From: Verrucomicrobiaceae bacterium | GTDB lineage: Bacteria; Verrucomicrobiota; Verrucomicrobiia; Verrucomicrobiales; Verrucomicrobiaceae | Assembly (NCBI GenBank): GCA_947458455.1 | Contig: CANGYJ010000005.1 | Span: 248,001-312,000, forward strand | DNA: 64,000 nucleotides | Direction: 5' to 3' | Part shown: piece by piece, positions 1-9,065 of the stretch | Layout: the number at the start of each line of letters is the position of its first letter | Numbering within the stretch: the stretch's first letter is position 1 | Position numbers and translations under genes: made by a program | Notes under the pieces: generated by a model | Database searches by the model: none | What the model was told of the DNA's origin: nothing | The model's input: the letters and a program-made list of their open reading frames with translations, nothing else

Positions 1-27
1 GCACCTTCGGCGTAGTTGTGTCCGATC

Positions 28-861
28 ATGGCCACCAAGCGCAAATACCTCAACTACACCACGCCGTGGGGCGTGGACCTCGCCCGCGTCGCCACGGCGG
101 GCTGGACGCCGTTTTTGATCCACGAAAGCGGCTACCAGCCCGCGTTGGAGAATTGGAACCACCAAGGCGTCGATTCGCCCTTCTGGCGCTTTTACTACAA
201 TCCCAAGCCGGGTTGCCATCTCGTCTTTCGTGGCCGCAAAATCCCGTTGGAGCAGAAAAACGCCGTCTTGATCCCTGCGGACACCGTTTTCGACTGCGTC
301 GGCCCCGTGCGGGCCTGCCACTACTGGCTGCACTTCACCACCAACCGCCCCGGTGTGTCCTTTCCTGCCGAGCCGATGCCTTTTCCGGTCGATGACACCA
401 TGCGCAGCCTGCTCGCGCAGCTCATCGAAACGCATCAAAACAGCACCGAAGGCCATCGCCTGCTCCACCTCGCCTCCGCGCTGCTGCACGTCGTCTTCGC
501 AAAGCTCGATTCACCTGCGCAAAGCCTGCCTGAGCGCCTTTCCGAGGTCCTCGCTCTCATCGCCCGTTCACCGCACACGAAACTCACGAACCAATTCCTC
601 GCCGAGCGAGCTGGCATGAGCGTGGAGCGCTTCATCCGCAGTTTCCGCGAGCACACCGGTCAAACACCCGCCGCCTACGTCCTTACCACCCGGCTCCGCC
701 TCGCGGGTGAAGCTTTGGCCCTCACGGATAAAACCATCGATCAAATCGCCGTCGAGACGGGCTTCCCCAATCGCCATTACATGAGCCGCATGTTCGCCCG
801 GCAAGTCGGCTGCGGCCCCGCCGAATACCGCGCTCGGCAGCGAGAACGAAAGGGGCGATAG
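28..861 (+). CDS. AraC-family transcriptional regulator
   Basis: A 277-residue DNA-binding regulator of the AraC/XylS type. The first ~140 residues look like a cupin-type sensing domain. Residues ~175-275 hold two helix-turn-helix units, the first around MSVERFIRSFREHTGQTP and the second around IDQIAVETGFPNRHYMSRMF, the usual C-terminal AraC signature. I chose the ATG at 28; an in-frame TTG at 16 is possible but less likely, and the true upstream region lies almost outside the window. It ends 33 bases before a DUF1549/DUF1553 gene on the same strand. In this phylum such pairs often link a sugar-sensing regulator to secreted degradation proteins. That link is inference, and the ligand is unknown. 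Confidence 0.88.
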   Translation: MATKRKYLNYTTPWGVDLARVATAGWTPFLIHESGYQPALENWNHQGVDSPFWRFYYNPKPGCHLVFRGRKIPLEQKNAVLIPADTVFDCVGPVRACHYWLHFTTNRPGVSFPAEPMPFPVDDTMRSLLAQLIETHQNSTEGHRLLHLASALLHVVFAKLDSPAQSLPERLSEVLALIARSPHTKLTNQFLAERAGMSVERFIRSFREHTGQTPAAYVLTTRLRLAGEALALTDKTIDQIAVETGFPNRHYMSRMFARQVGCGPAEYRARQRERKGR

Positions 862-893
862 CCGCCTGCCTCGCGGTTCGTTCTACCGCGTAC

Positions 894-3860
894 ATGCGTC
901 TCGTCCTGCTGCCCTTTTTGGTCCTGCCTGCCTCCGCCGTCGATTTCTCGAAGGAGGTCTATCCCGTGCTGCAACGTGCCTGCTTTGAATGCCATGGCGC
1001 GGAGGTGCAAAAAGGCGATCTCCGTCTCGATACCGCCTCACCCAAGCACGCGGAGATCGGTCAGGAAGTCCTCCGCCGCGTGCAGCTCCCGCGTGAGGAC
1101 AAAGAAGCCATGCCCAAACGTGGCGAACGCCTCAAGCCCGAGCAAATCACCGCCCTGAAAGCCTGGATCGACAACGGCGCGAAGTGGCCGGAGAAGATCG
1201 AGAACCTCACGCACTGGAGCTACATCCCGCCCGTGCGTCCAAAAGTGCCTGCGGGTGCGAAGAACCCCGTCGATGGCTTCATTCGAGAAAAACTCACGGC
1301 GAACGGCCTCCAGCCCGCACCTCCAGCCGCACCGGAAACGCTCATCCGCAGGCTCTCGCTCGATCTGACGGGCTTGCCGCCTTCGCCGTCCGAATTGACC
1401 GAAAAGAACTACGAGGCGCTCGTTGATAAGCTCCTCGCTTCAAAGCAGTTCGGCGTGCGTTGGGCACGCCCGTGGCTCGATCTCGCCCGTTATGCGGACT
1501 CGCATGGCTTTCAGCGGGATGACCTTCGAGACATCTGGGCCTATCGTGACTGGGTCGTCGATGCGCTGAATGCGAACATGCCGTTTGATCAATTCACGCT
1601 GGAACAGATCGCCGGGGACTTGCTCCCGAATGCCAAGCCCTCGCAGATCATCGCCACCGGTTTTCATCGCTGCACGCCGACGAATGTGGAAGCGGGCACC
1701 GAGCCGGAGGAAAGCCGCATCAATCAGGTGATCGACCGCGTAAATACCACCGGTGCCGTCTGGCTCGGCACCACGCTGGAATGCGCCCAGTGCCACAATC
1801 ACAAATACGATCCCATCACGCAAAAGGACTTCTACAGCCTACTCGCTTACTACAACAACACCGAGAAGGAAGCCGAACGTGCGAATCCGAAGACGCCCGG
1901 CTCCATCGCCTTCAACGGCAGCCCTTTTGCCCTACCCGATGCCGACCGCGCCGCCGAACGCGAAAAGCTAGCGGCTCAAATCAAAACGCTCGACACGCAG
2001 ATCACCGCTGCCACGGCCAAGGCACCAGCCAGTGCCACTTCGAATGCCTTCACCGTTTTGAAGCCCGAAGCCTTCCTCACGGAAAGCGATGCCGAGACCG
2101 AACTCCAGCCCGATGGCAGCACCCTGCTCACCGGCCCGGTGCCGGACAGAGACACCTACACGGTCGAAGCACCGCTGCCTGTGGGTGAACTCAGCGGTCT
2201 CTTCCTCGAAGGCCTCACGCATGGCAGCATCCCCGGCAATGGTCCCGGCCGTGGCGGTGCCAATCGTCCGAACTTCGTCCTGCACACCTTTGATGGCAGC
2301 CTCACCACAGCCGATGGCAAAACGCAGCCGCTGAAATTCAAAACGGCGCACGCCGACTACTCGCAGAATGGCTATGACGTGCAAAACCTCGTCAGCAAAC
2401 AAGGCAAAGGTGCCTGGGCCATCGGTCGTCGTTTTGGCGAGCCGCATTGGGCCGCCTTTGAACTCGAAAAGCCGCTGCAAATCACCGCCGGAACCAAGCT
2501 CACCGTCCGCATGGAGCAAAACTTTGGCAACGGCCTCGTCATCGGCTGCCTGCGCCTCTCCGCGATGAAAGGGAACGTCTTCGCCTCGCTCCCAGCCATC
2601 GAGTCAGAGGAAGAAGTCGCCGCCGCACCTACCAAGAAAAAAGGCAAAGCTGCCGCCAAAGTAGTCTCCAAAGACCCGCAGATCGCCAAGCTCGAAAAAC
2701 AACGCGCGGCGCTCCAGAAGCAGCTCACCGCGCTGAAGCCTATAAGCACCGAAGTAATGAAGGAACTGCCGCAGCCACGCATGACGGCCATTTTCAAACG
2801 TGGTGTCTATACCGATCCCACCACGCCCGTCACCGCCACCACGCCCGCCGTTTTCAAAAACGCCGCTCAAGGCCCGCCGAACCGTCTCACGCTCGGCAAA
2901 TGGCTCACCAGCCGCGACAACCCGCTCGCCGCTCGCGTGACCGTGAACCGCTGGTGGGCCGAGCTCTTCGGCCAAGGCATCGTGAACACGCTGGAAGACT
3001 TCGGCATCAAAGGCGCCCCTCCCAGCCATCCCGAGCTGCTCGACTGGCTCGCCGTGGAGTTCATGGAGAGCGGCTGGGATATGAAGCATGTGCTCAAGCT
3101 CATCGTGATGAGCGAGACGTATCGGCAAAGCTCTGCGTTTGTAGTTCGGGCTTTAGCCCGTCCGGGAGCGCCCAGCAGCGGGCTAAAGCCCGAACTACAA
3201 ACGGACCCGGCGAACACGCTGCTTTCCCACTTCCCGCGCTTCCGCCTCGATGCCGAAACCATTCGCGATAACGCCCTGAGCATCGCGGGGCTACTCAATC
3301 TCAAACAAGGTGGCGTGCCCATCCGCCCGCCGCAGCCGGATGGCCTGTGGAGCAAGGTCGGCGGCCAGCAATACAGCTACGAGACGAGTCCTGGCAGTGA
3401 AAAGCATCGCCGTGGCCTCTATGTCGTGCTGAAGCGCGGCTCGCCGTATCCGAGCTTTGTGAATTTCGACGCCAGCGCCCGCATGGCCTGCGTGGTGCGT
3501 CGCAGCCGTTCGAACACGCCGCTGCAAGCCCTCACGCTGCTGAACGATCCCGTCTATGTCGAGGCCGCGAAGCACTTCGCGCTGCGCATCGCCAAGGAAT
3601 CCCCGAGCAGCGATCTCGATGCGCAGATCGCCCACGCTTTCCGTCTCGCCCTGGCCCGTTCACCTTCGGAAAATGAGGCGAGCGTGCTCAAGAACCTTTG
3701 GGAAGCCCAATTCGCCGCCGCGGAGGCCGATGCGAAAACGACGAAGGAATTCGCCGCCGATCTCATCCTGCCCAAGGAGCTTTCCGCCGCGCAGTTCAGC
3801 GCCTTTTACTCGCTCGCCACCGCCTTGCTGAACCTCGACGAATGCATCACGAAGCCTTGA
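894..3860 (+). CDS. Secreted c-type cytochrome with DUF1549 and DUF1553 domains
   Basis: A 988-residue exported protein of the planctomycete/verrucomicrobial cytochrome family. A short signal peptide (MRLVLLPFLVLPASA) is followed at once by a haem-binding CxxCH (C30, C33, H34) in a PSCyt1-type domain. Next come DUF1549 (about residues 125-330, with RWARPWLDLARYADSHG) and, after a long concanavalin-like middle part, DUF1553 (about 655-935, with NPLAARVTVNRWWAELFGQG). The family is abundant in polysaccharide- and sulfate-ester-degrading members of the PVC group, but its reaction is not established. No DUF1501 partner gene follows, although one commonly does. A perfect palindromic repeat is inserted in frame at 3136-3203 inside DUF1553. 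The lysine/alanine-rich stretch near residues 575-590 looks like a linker. Confidence 0.9.
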   Translation: MRLVLLPFLVLPASAVDFSKEVYPVLQRACFECHGAEVQKGDLRLDTASPKHAEIGQEVLRRVQLPREDKEAMPKRGERLKPEQITALKAWIDNGAKWPEKIENLTHWSYIPPVRPKVPAGAKNPVDGFIREKLTANGLQPAPPAAPETLIRRLSLDLTGLPPSPSELTEKNYEALVDKLLASKQFGVRWARPWLDLARYADSHGFQRDDLRDIWAYRDWVVDALNANMPFDQFTLEQIAGDLLPNAKPSQIIATGFHRCTPTNVEAGTEPEESRINQVIDRVNTTGAVWLGTTLECAQCHNHKYDPITQKDFYSLLAYYNNTEKEAERANPKTPGSIAFNGSPFALPDADRAAEREKLAAQIKTLDTQITAATAKAPASATSNAFTVLKPEAFLTESDAETELQPDGSTLLTGPVPDRDTYTVEAPLPVGELSGLFLEGLTHGSIPGNGPGRGGANRPNFVLHTFDGSLTTADGKTQPLKFKTAHADYSQNGYDVQNLVSKQGKGAWAIGRRFGEPHWAAFELEKPLQITAGTKLTVRMEQNFGNGLVIGCLRLSAMKGNVFASLPAIESEEEVAAAPTKKKGKAAAKVVSKDPQIAKLEKQRAALQKQLTALKPISTEVMKELPQPRMTAIFKRGVYTDPTTPVTATTPAVFKNAAQGPPNRLTLGKWLTSRDNPLAARVTVNRWWAELFGQGIVNTLEDFGIKGAPPSHPELLDWLAVEFMESGWDMKHVLKLIVMSETYRQSSAFVVRALARPGAPSSGLKPELQTDPANTLLSHFPRFRLDAETIRDNALSIAGLLNLKQGGVPIRPPQPDGLWSKVGGQQYSYETSPGSEKHRRGLYVVLKRGSPYPSFVNFDASARMACVVRRSRSNTPLQALTLLNDPVYVEAAKHFALRIAKESPSSDLDAQIAHAFRLALARSPSENEASVLKNLWEAQFAAAEADAKTTKEFAADLILPKELSAAQFSAFYSLATALLNLDECITKP
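3136..3203. repeat. In-frame palindromic element inside the DUF1553 coding sequence
   Basis: Two perfect 25-base arms (3136-3160 and 3179-3203) flank an 18-base loop. The left arm contains GTAGTTCGGGCTTTAGCCCG, and the right arm is its exact reverse complement. The inner part of each arm is itself nearly self-complementary. The element adds about 23 residues to the protein (starting FVVRALARPGAPSSGLKPEL) between two blocks that match the family, and it keeps the frame open. It behaves like a mobile or amplified hairpin repeat that landed in a gene without breaking it. Confidence 0.85.
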
Positions 3861-3890
3861 TGGCTGGCCGCTTTACTCACCTTCGTTTTT

Positions 3891-3973
3891 GCCGCAGAGG
3901 GGCAAAGAGGCAGAGGACGCAAAGTTTTTTACTGTTTTCATCTCTGCGTCCTCTGCTCCTCTGCCCCTTTGAG
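3891..3973. terminator. Imperfect long inverted repeat between convergent genes, possible bidirectional terminator
   Basis: GCAGAGGGGCAAAGAGGC on the left and the related CTCTGCGTCCTCTGCTCC on the right form a long imperfect hairpin around a T-rich centre (AAAGTTTTTTACTGTTTTC). It fills the 120 bases between two convergent DUF1549/DUF1553 genes. The A/G-rich GCAGAGG repeat resembles a dispersed low-complexity repeat rather than a tidy intrinsic terminator. A terminating role is inference from position. Confidence 0.4.
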
Positions 3974-3980
3974 GCACCAC

Positions 3981-5912
3981 TCAATCCACGAAAAGCATCT
4001 CGTTCCCCGCCAGCAAGGCCTGCGCATACTGCGACCATGCGGCAGCATCCTTTTCGCGACCGGTGAAGAAAGCCTTCGTTGCCTGTTCTTCCTTGAGGGC
4101 CGGGTTTCGATGAAAAAGACGCGTGTAAACTGCCAACACGCCCTTCGTCATCGCCCACTGGCCGAGCACGTCGGCCTGCTGCTGCATGAAGGGGGAGTTC
4201 AGCGCGAAGAGACCTTGCAGCGGTGTGATCGTCTCCGTGCGCCAGGGATTGTGCGCTCCCGGATCTGGCACGTCGTGGATGCGCAGCATGGGGTCCATGT
4301 CTTGTCGATCGGAGGCACCGTAAAGGGATCGGCGCGTGTTTTTGAGATCGCTCACCGTCGAAGCCGGGCCGCCGAGTTTGAGATCGATCTGCCCGGTGGC
4401 GGTGAGGATGGCATCACGCCAGGCTTCCCAGTCCAGGCGACGGCGCTGCATGCGGGCGTAGAGCTTGTTTTCGGGATCACGCTGCTCGGATTCGGCAGCC
4501 ACGCTCGATTGCTGCCACGTCGCCGAGTTCAAAATCTCGCGATGCAGCCATTTGATCGACCAGCCATGCTCGATGAAGCGCCCGGTGAGATCATCGAGCA
4601 GCTCGGGATGCGTCGGAGCCTCGCCGAGGTTGCCAAATTCACTCGGCGTATCCACCAAGCCGCGACCGAAGTGATGCTTCCACACGCGGTTCACCATCAC
4701 GCGAGCCGTCAGCGGGGCTGCGTCCTCCACCAGCGCCTGCGCCAGCTCCAGCCGACCGCTGCCCGTCGAAAATTTGCGCGGCAGACCGCTCTTCGAGGGA
4801 AACGCACTCAAGAAACGACGCGGCACCGCATCGCCAAGATCGTTGGGATTGCCGCGCTTCATGAGTTCGAGATCGCGGGCCATGCCCATTTTGTAGTCGA
4901 GCTTCGTGCCGTGCTCTTTTTCCTTCTTCACGACAAACAGCGCGGCCTCCTCCACGGCGTTCGCCATGAGCATGTTGTAGTGAGGCGTGGTCGATTTGAT
5001 TTTAGCCACCTTCGCCTCCAGCTCGCTGACCGGCTTCTTCTTCGCGAGGTCTTTGATCTGCTTTTCCAGCGCCGCCACCTCGGCGCGGGCCTTTTCCACC
5101 GGCTTCCAAAGCGTCTCCTCCATCGTCGGCAGCTCGGCGAGCTTCACGGAGGCAAACACGCCTGCTAGCGCATAATAATCCTGCGCCGTGATCGGATCGG
5201 ACTTGTGATCATGGCAGCGGGCGCAGGCCAGTGTGAGACCAAGAAAGGTGCGACCGATGGCATCGACATGCTCCTCCCATTCATCTGCCACGGTGGTCTT
5301 GATGATCTCCGGCGGCAGTTGCAGCTCTTTGAAGTAGGTGGGGCTCAGCCCGATGAAGCCAAGCGCCACGCGGTCCTTTGGCCCGCACTCGGGAAGAAAG
5401 TCCGTGGCAAGCTGGCGAACCACAAAGCGATCATACGGCATGTCTTCATTCAAGGCCTGCACCACCCAGTCACGGTAAAGGTAGGAGTATTTGGTCGAAT
5501 CGAGCCAGTCGGGCGTTTGATCGACATACCGTGCCAGATCGAGCCAGTGGCGTGCCCAGCGTTCGCCGTAGTGCGGACTCGCGAGGAGCTGCCGAACTTG
5601 GTCGGACGTGTCCGACTCGTCAGACATGTCGGACGGCGGTAGCCCGGTGAGATCAAACGACAGCCGCCGCTGCAAAACATGTGCCTCGGCTCTCGGGGCC
5701 GGTTTCATGCCTGCAGCCTCCATCTTGGCGAGGATGAAGAAATCGATCCGCGTCTTCGGCCAAGCCGTGTCCTTCACTTTCGGCAGTTCCACCCGCTTTA
5801 GCGGCGCAAACGACCACGGCACCGGCTTGAGACCTTCGTCCTTTTTCGCCAAGGCCAGACCGCCAGATGCCAGCAGGAGCAGCGTGAGAGTTTGAGGAGC
5901 AGAAAAGCGCAT
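3981..5912 (-). CDS. DUF1549/DUF1553 domain secreted protein without a cytochrome domain
   Basis: A 643-residue exported protein of the same family as the convergent gene at 894-3860, but without the N-terminal CxxCH haem domain. A signal peptide covers residues ~1-22 (MRFSAPQTLTLLLLASGGLA). DUF1549 follows (HWLDLARYVDQTPDWLDSTK, then CARCHDHKSDPITAQDYYAL), and DUF1553 covers the second half (PLTARVMVNRVWKHHFGRGL). The CARCHDHK sequence is a family-typical motif in DUF1549 and not evidence of the missing haem domain. A short Asp/Ser linker near residues 93-103 is coded by a TCxGAC repeat (5601-5634). The gene lies 52 bases downstream of the DUF3500 gene on the same strand and may be co-transcribed with it. 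Function is not established. Confidence 0.88.
   Translation of the reverse strand: MRFSAPQTLTLLLLASGGLALAKKDEGLKPVPWSFAPLKRVELPKVKDTAWPKTRIDFFILAKMEAAGMKPAPRAEAHVLQRRLSFDLTGLPPSDMSDESDTSDQVRQLLASPHYGERWARHWLDLARYVDQTPDWLDSTKYSYLYRDWVVQALNEDMPYDRFVVRQLATDFLPECGPKDRVALGFIGLSPTYFKELQLPPEIIKTTVADEWEEHVDAIGRTFLGLTLACARCHDHKSDPITAQDYYALAGVFASVKLAELPTMEETLWKPVEKARAEVAALEKQIKDLAKKKPVSELEAKVAKIKSTTPHYNMLMANAVEEAALFVVKKEKEHGTKLDYKMGMARDLELMKRGNPNDLGDAVPRRFLSAFPSKSGLPRKFSTGSGRLELAQALVEDAAPLTARVMVNRVWKHHFGRGLVDTPSEFGNLGEAPTHPELLDDLTGRFIEHGWSIKWLHREILNSATWQQSSVAAESEQRDPENKLYARMQRRRLDWEAWRDAILTATGQIDLKLGGPASTVSDLKNTRRSLYGASDRQDMDPMLRIHDVPDPGAHNPWRTETITPLQGLFALNSPFMQQQADVLGQWAMTKGVLAVYTRLFHRNPALKEEQATKAFFTGREKDAAAWSQYAQALLAGNEMLFVD
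5601..5634. repeat. TCxGAC mini-repeat inside a coding sequence
   Basis: Four closely spaced TCGGAC/TCAGAC-type units, in both orientations, make GTCGGACGTGTCCGAC followed by GTCAGACATGTCGGAC. In the minus-strand DUF1549 gene they encode the acidic linker SDMSDESDTSDQ between the 'DLTGLPPS' motif and the 'LLASPHYGERWARHW' motif. The family normally has an ordinary variable spacer there. It looks like a simple-sequence insertion tolerated in a linker. Confidence 0.6.
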
Positions 5913-5964
5913 GAATCATCTACATGAGTCATACGCCGCTGCTTTCAGCGAACAGCGAGAGAGA

Positions 5965-7002
5965 TCAATGCGCCTGCTTGAGGTGCTCGCCGAGGATGTC
6001 GCGACCGAAATCGCCATCGAAGCTGCGGAAGACGCTATGGACGTGGTTGGCGTCGTTCTGGGTGTTGTCGTATTCGATGAGGAAGCTCTTGCCCTGCACG
6101 CGGTAGTAATGCGGCTCGCCGCGTTCTTTGCCACCGGCCCAGCCGAAATGCACGCCGCCGGTCTTTTCGATATCGGCAAGGGTTTCAGCGGCCAGCTCAG
6201 GGCGCATGCGCTCGGTGTATTCGAGGACGATGCGGCGGAGAAGAGCTTTCTGAGCGTCGTTCATCTCGGTCTCAGGCAGGCCAGCGGGTTGAAGAGGGTT
6301 CACCTTATGCTCCGCAGCGGTGATCATCTCTTTCGGTGCGGCATCGGCGACGACGGCTTTCTTGAACTGAGCTTCATCGAGAGACTTCACCAGCTCGCGG
6401 CCGAGTTCTTCTTCTTTGCCGAGCACCCGGAGACCGGTGAGAGGTCCCTGGCGGATTTCGCCTGGGTTCGTGCCCATGAAGGCGGGCGAGCTGCGGATGA
6501 GCTGGCCGTCCTTGAGCGTGAAATTCAGCGCGAGGTGATGACCTTCCACACGCCAGCCCCAGGAGCCTTTGACGCCCGGCGTGCCGAAGATGGAGACGAA
6601 GTATTTCTCGGGATCACGCTTCTCACGAACGGCAGCGCGTTTTGATTCATCGGCACCTTCGATCTGATACAGCACCTCTTCGAGGCTCATGATGGTGACG
6701 GCTTTGGCGGAGCCACGGAAGCTCAGGCCAGTGTTCAGCAAAGCGTGGGCCAGCAGGCGCTGCTGCGGCGTCATCTCCTTCATCGGCAGGCCTTTGCGCT
6801 CGCGGGGGATGAAGTGCCAGTTTTCACGCTCTTCACTGCCGAATTCGAAGGTGGCCTTCGCCTTCTGCTCCGGCGTGAGGGCGGCGAGGAAGATGCCGGC
6901 CATGTCCGCCATCTGCGCTCCGGCTTCGTGAGCCTGGAGAGTGGGTGAAACAAGCAGCGAGAAGGCGGCGGCGAGGCCGAGGAGGCGTGTGGGGGCTTTC
7001 AT
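5965..7002 (-). CDS. DUF3500 domain secreted protein
   Basis: A 345-residue protein with a clear signal peptide (residues ~1-24, MKAPTRLLGLAAAFSLLVSP then TLQAHEA). The body matches DUF3500, with FIPRERKGLPMKEMTPQQR near the start and the C-terminal HYYRVQGKSFLIEYDNTQ block. Members are exported proteins, common in Verrucomicrobiota and Planctomycetota, with no known biochemical activity. The gene is followed after 52 bases by the DUF1549/DUF1553 gene on the same strand and may share its transcript. The ATG at 7002 directly precedes the signal sequence and is the natural start. Confidence 0.85.
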   Translation of the reverse strand: MKAPTRLLGLAAAFSLLVSPTLQAHEAGAQMADMAGIFLAALTPEQKAKATFEFGSEERENWHFIPRERKGLPMKEMTPQQRLLAHALLNTGLSFRGSAKAVTIMSLEEVLYQIEGADESKRAAVREKRDPEKYFVSIFGTPGVKGSWGWRVEGHHLALNFTLKDGQLIRSSPAFMGTNPGEIRQGPLTGLRVLGKEEELGRELVKSLDEAQFKKAVVADAAPKEMITAAEHKVNPLQPAGLPETEMNDAQKALLRRIVLEYTERMRPELAAETLADIEKTGGVHFGWAGGKERGEPHYYRVQGKSFLIEYDNTQNDANHVHSVFRSFDGDFGRDILGEHLKQAH

Positions 7003-7077
7003 GAGAGGTTGGGAAACGATAAAACGGGCTGCGGTGAACGCGGCGGAAGGCTCCTCTTTGTCAGAAGCCTGCCCAAA

Positions 7078-7971
7078 TCAATGCGTGAGAGCGTAGAAGA
7101 TGATGTTGATGCCCAGCGGGTAGGCGTATTTCTCGCTGAACTCGCGGAAGTACCATGGATCGGTGCCCTCCTGCTCCCAGCCTTCGCCGGTATCCGTGTT
7201 CCAGCAGATGACCATCATGAGTCGGCGCTTGTCATCAAAGACGCCGCGATAATGGACGTGCTCGGAGCCGGGCTTGTCGAACTCATGGGTGATGCCCTGC
7301 TGGATGACATACTCGGCGTAGCGGATGTGCGGGATCTGCGGCTTCACCTTGATGGGGAAGACCATGTGGAAGATCTCGTGCTCCAGCGGGATCTCCTCGA
7401 TCTTGCGGTCCGGCCAGATCTGCTTCAGCGCCACCTCGAAATTCTCCCACGCCTCCGTGCCCCAAAAATCATCCACCATGATGAAGCCGCCATTGAGCAT
7501 GTAATCACGCATGGCTTTGGCCTCCGAATCTTCGAGGCTGATGTGACCCACCTCGATCATGTAGAGAAAGGGATAGTGCCGCATCTGCTCGGGATCGATA
7601 TCGACCACCGCGCCGTTTGGGTTCACTTGCAGCGAGGTGAGCTGCTGGAGACGGTAGGACATGTTCAAATCCGAATCCGGGTAGTCCGTGGCCCATTGGC
7701 GACCTGAGCGACCCCAGCCGCCGCGTCCGCCGAAGGAATTGTAGCGGATGCGGGCAAAGGTGAAGACGTCATTCGGCAGCTCCTTGCTCACCGGCCAGGT
7801 GGGATACTCATTACCATGTCCGCCACGGCGAAGCTCACGCGGATCTTCCGGCAGCGAACCATCCTGCACGCCGAAGGAGCGCGGCTTTCCGCCTTCCGAT
7901 GGCTCCTGCGCCATCGCGACGACGAGTGACGCGGCAATGGCGAGAAGGGCGAGAAGGGCGAGACGTTTCAT
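7078..7971 (-). CDS. DUF4159 domain secreted protein
   Basis: A 297-residue protein starting MKRLALLALLAIAASLVVAM, a signal peptide. The open frame runs further upstream to 8202, but that part is a shadow of the neighbouring amidohydrolase gene, so the ATG at 7971 is the start. The body matches DUF4159: FTFARIRYNSFGGRGGWGRS, then DYPDSDLNMSYRLQQLTSL, then a core with LNGGFIMVDDFWG. The fold resembles glutamine-amidotransferase-like beta-alpha domains, and the role is unknown. In many genomes DUF4159 genes sit beside MoxR ATPase or DUF58 genes. Here none is near, and the neighbour 31 bases upstream is an amidohydrolase on the same strand. Confidence 0.85.
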   Translation of the reverse strand: MKRLALLALLAIAASLVVAMAQEPSEGGKPRSFGVQDGSLPEDPRELRRGGHGNEYPTWPVSKELPNDVFTFARIRYNSFGGRGGWGRSGRQWATDYPDSDLNMSYRLQQLTSLQVNPNGAVVDIDPEQMRHYPFLYMIEVGHISLEDSEAKAMRDYMLNGGFIMVDDFWGTEAWENFEVALKQIWPDRKIEEIPLEHEIFHMVFPIKVKPQIPHIRYAEYVIQQGITHEFDKPGSEHVHYRGVFDDKRRLMMVICWNTDTGEGWEQEGTDPWYFREFSEKYAYPLGINIIFYALTH

Positions 7972-8002
7972 GGCGCAGTGTTCGGCGAGTGACGGGCAGG
8001 TT

Positions 8003-8923
8003 TCAAGCCAGCCGGAAGAGCTTCTTCGAGTTCTCAAAGAGGATTTTGCGCTCGATGGCCTTGCTGGAGGCCAGCTTGCGGATGGCGGCAATTGTCGCCG
8101 CGCCCTGGCAGCCGGGGCCACGACCGAGATGATCGGCGCAATCACTGCCATAAAGCACCTTGTCTTGATGCCGGTCGAAAAAGCCACGTGTGTGGTCCTC
8201 ATCGCGAGTCAGCGCCAGCAGACCGCTGCCGGCGGACATATCGGCAAACATGTTCGGATAATCTGCCAGATAGCGATCCGTGAGGCCGCCGGGCGTGATC
8301 TTGCCTTTGGGGTAGTTCACCTTCTGGTCGTGATTTTTGTCGATGTTCCCCCAAAAGGCCTGCGCATGACCGATGAAGTTCGTTTTGGGAAACTTCGCCA
8401 GCATCGTGTGCAGCCGGTCGTAACCGAGGTTGTAGGTCTGGTGCTGGAAGTGCATCAAAATGGGCACCTGATACTCGGCGGCCAGTTCATAGAGGCGCTG
8501 ACTTTGCGGCGAATCGCACTCCACCATGAATTTCTGCTCGCCGATCATGCAGGCCCCCTGCTTGAGCCAGTGCTCCAGCTCGGCCGGGGCTGAATCGAGA
8601 TCGGTGACCTCATTGCAGGCCCAGAAATACGAATCGGGATGCGCCTGGGCAAAATCCCGAGCCCAGGCCGTGGACACGCATTTCGCGGCGAGGCCGTTCG
8701 ATTTGCCGCTGTGGGTCGAGGGCCGGTTCACATAGGTGCCACCGGGCAGGATGATGGATTTCGTCACGCCCATGGCCTTTTGATGCAGCAGCAGATGAGC
8801 GTCGCTGCGCAGGTGGTAGTTCATGTGCTGATGAATGTCGATCACCGGCTCCACCGCCTCCTCGGCGGCCAGTGGAGAGGCGGCAGCGGCAAAGACGGTC
8901 GAGAGGAAATGGCGTCGGTTCAT
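8003..8923 (-). CDS. Amidohydrolase-type TIM-barrel metal-dependent hydrolase, probably Tat-exported
   Basis: A 306-residue protein of the amidohydrolase_2 superfamily. The N-terminus MNRRHFLSTVFAAAASPLAA has a twin-arginine followed by a hydrophobic stretch, so Tat export is likely. Metal-ligand motifs are the early VIDIHQHMNYH, a middle PILMHFQHQ, and the late LYGSDCADHLG with its aspartate. I take the ATG at 8923; an upstream in-frame ATG at 8962 adds 13 residues that spoil the Tat signal. The substrate is unknown. The protein resembles the exported amidohydrolases that accompany carbohydrate degradation genes in this phylum. Confidence 0.83.
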   Translation of the reverse strand: MNRRHFLSTVFAAAASPLAAEEAVEPVIDIHQHMNYHLRSDAHLLLHQKAMGVTKSIILPGGTYVNRPSTHSGKSNGLAAKCVSTAWARDFAQAHPDSYFWACNEVTDLDSAPAELEHWLKQGACMIGEQKFMVECDSPQSQRLYELAAEYQVPILMHFQHQTYNLGYDRLHTMLAKFPKTNFIGHAQAFWGNIDKNHDQKVNYPKGKITPGGLTDRYLADYPNMFADMSAGSGLLALTRDEDHTRGFFDRHQDKVLYGSDCADHLGRGPGCQGAATIAAIRKLASSKAIERKILFENSKKLFRLA

Positions 8924-9065
8924 GAGTGACTGAATACGGCCGCCGAAGGGGCCTCTATTCACGGGGCTGAAAAGGCCTCGGAGGGGCCGCGGGAATCAAA
9001 CGCCTTGCTATATCCCCTATTGATGGGACTATGGCCGCCCTCAAAACCCTTGGGGACAGCAGATT

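Noticed and set aside
5195..5225. CARCHDHK as a haem-binding site in the second DUF1549 protein
   Set aside because: C-x-x-C-H in this position is a conserved part of DUF1549 itself; the real N-terminal cytochrome domain is missing.
7972..8202. N-terminal extension of the DUF4159 protein
   Set aside because: It overlaps the amidohydrolase gene on the same strand and would hide a clear signal peptide that starts at 7971.
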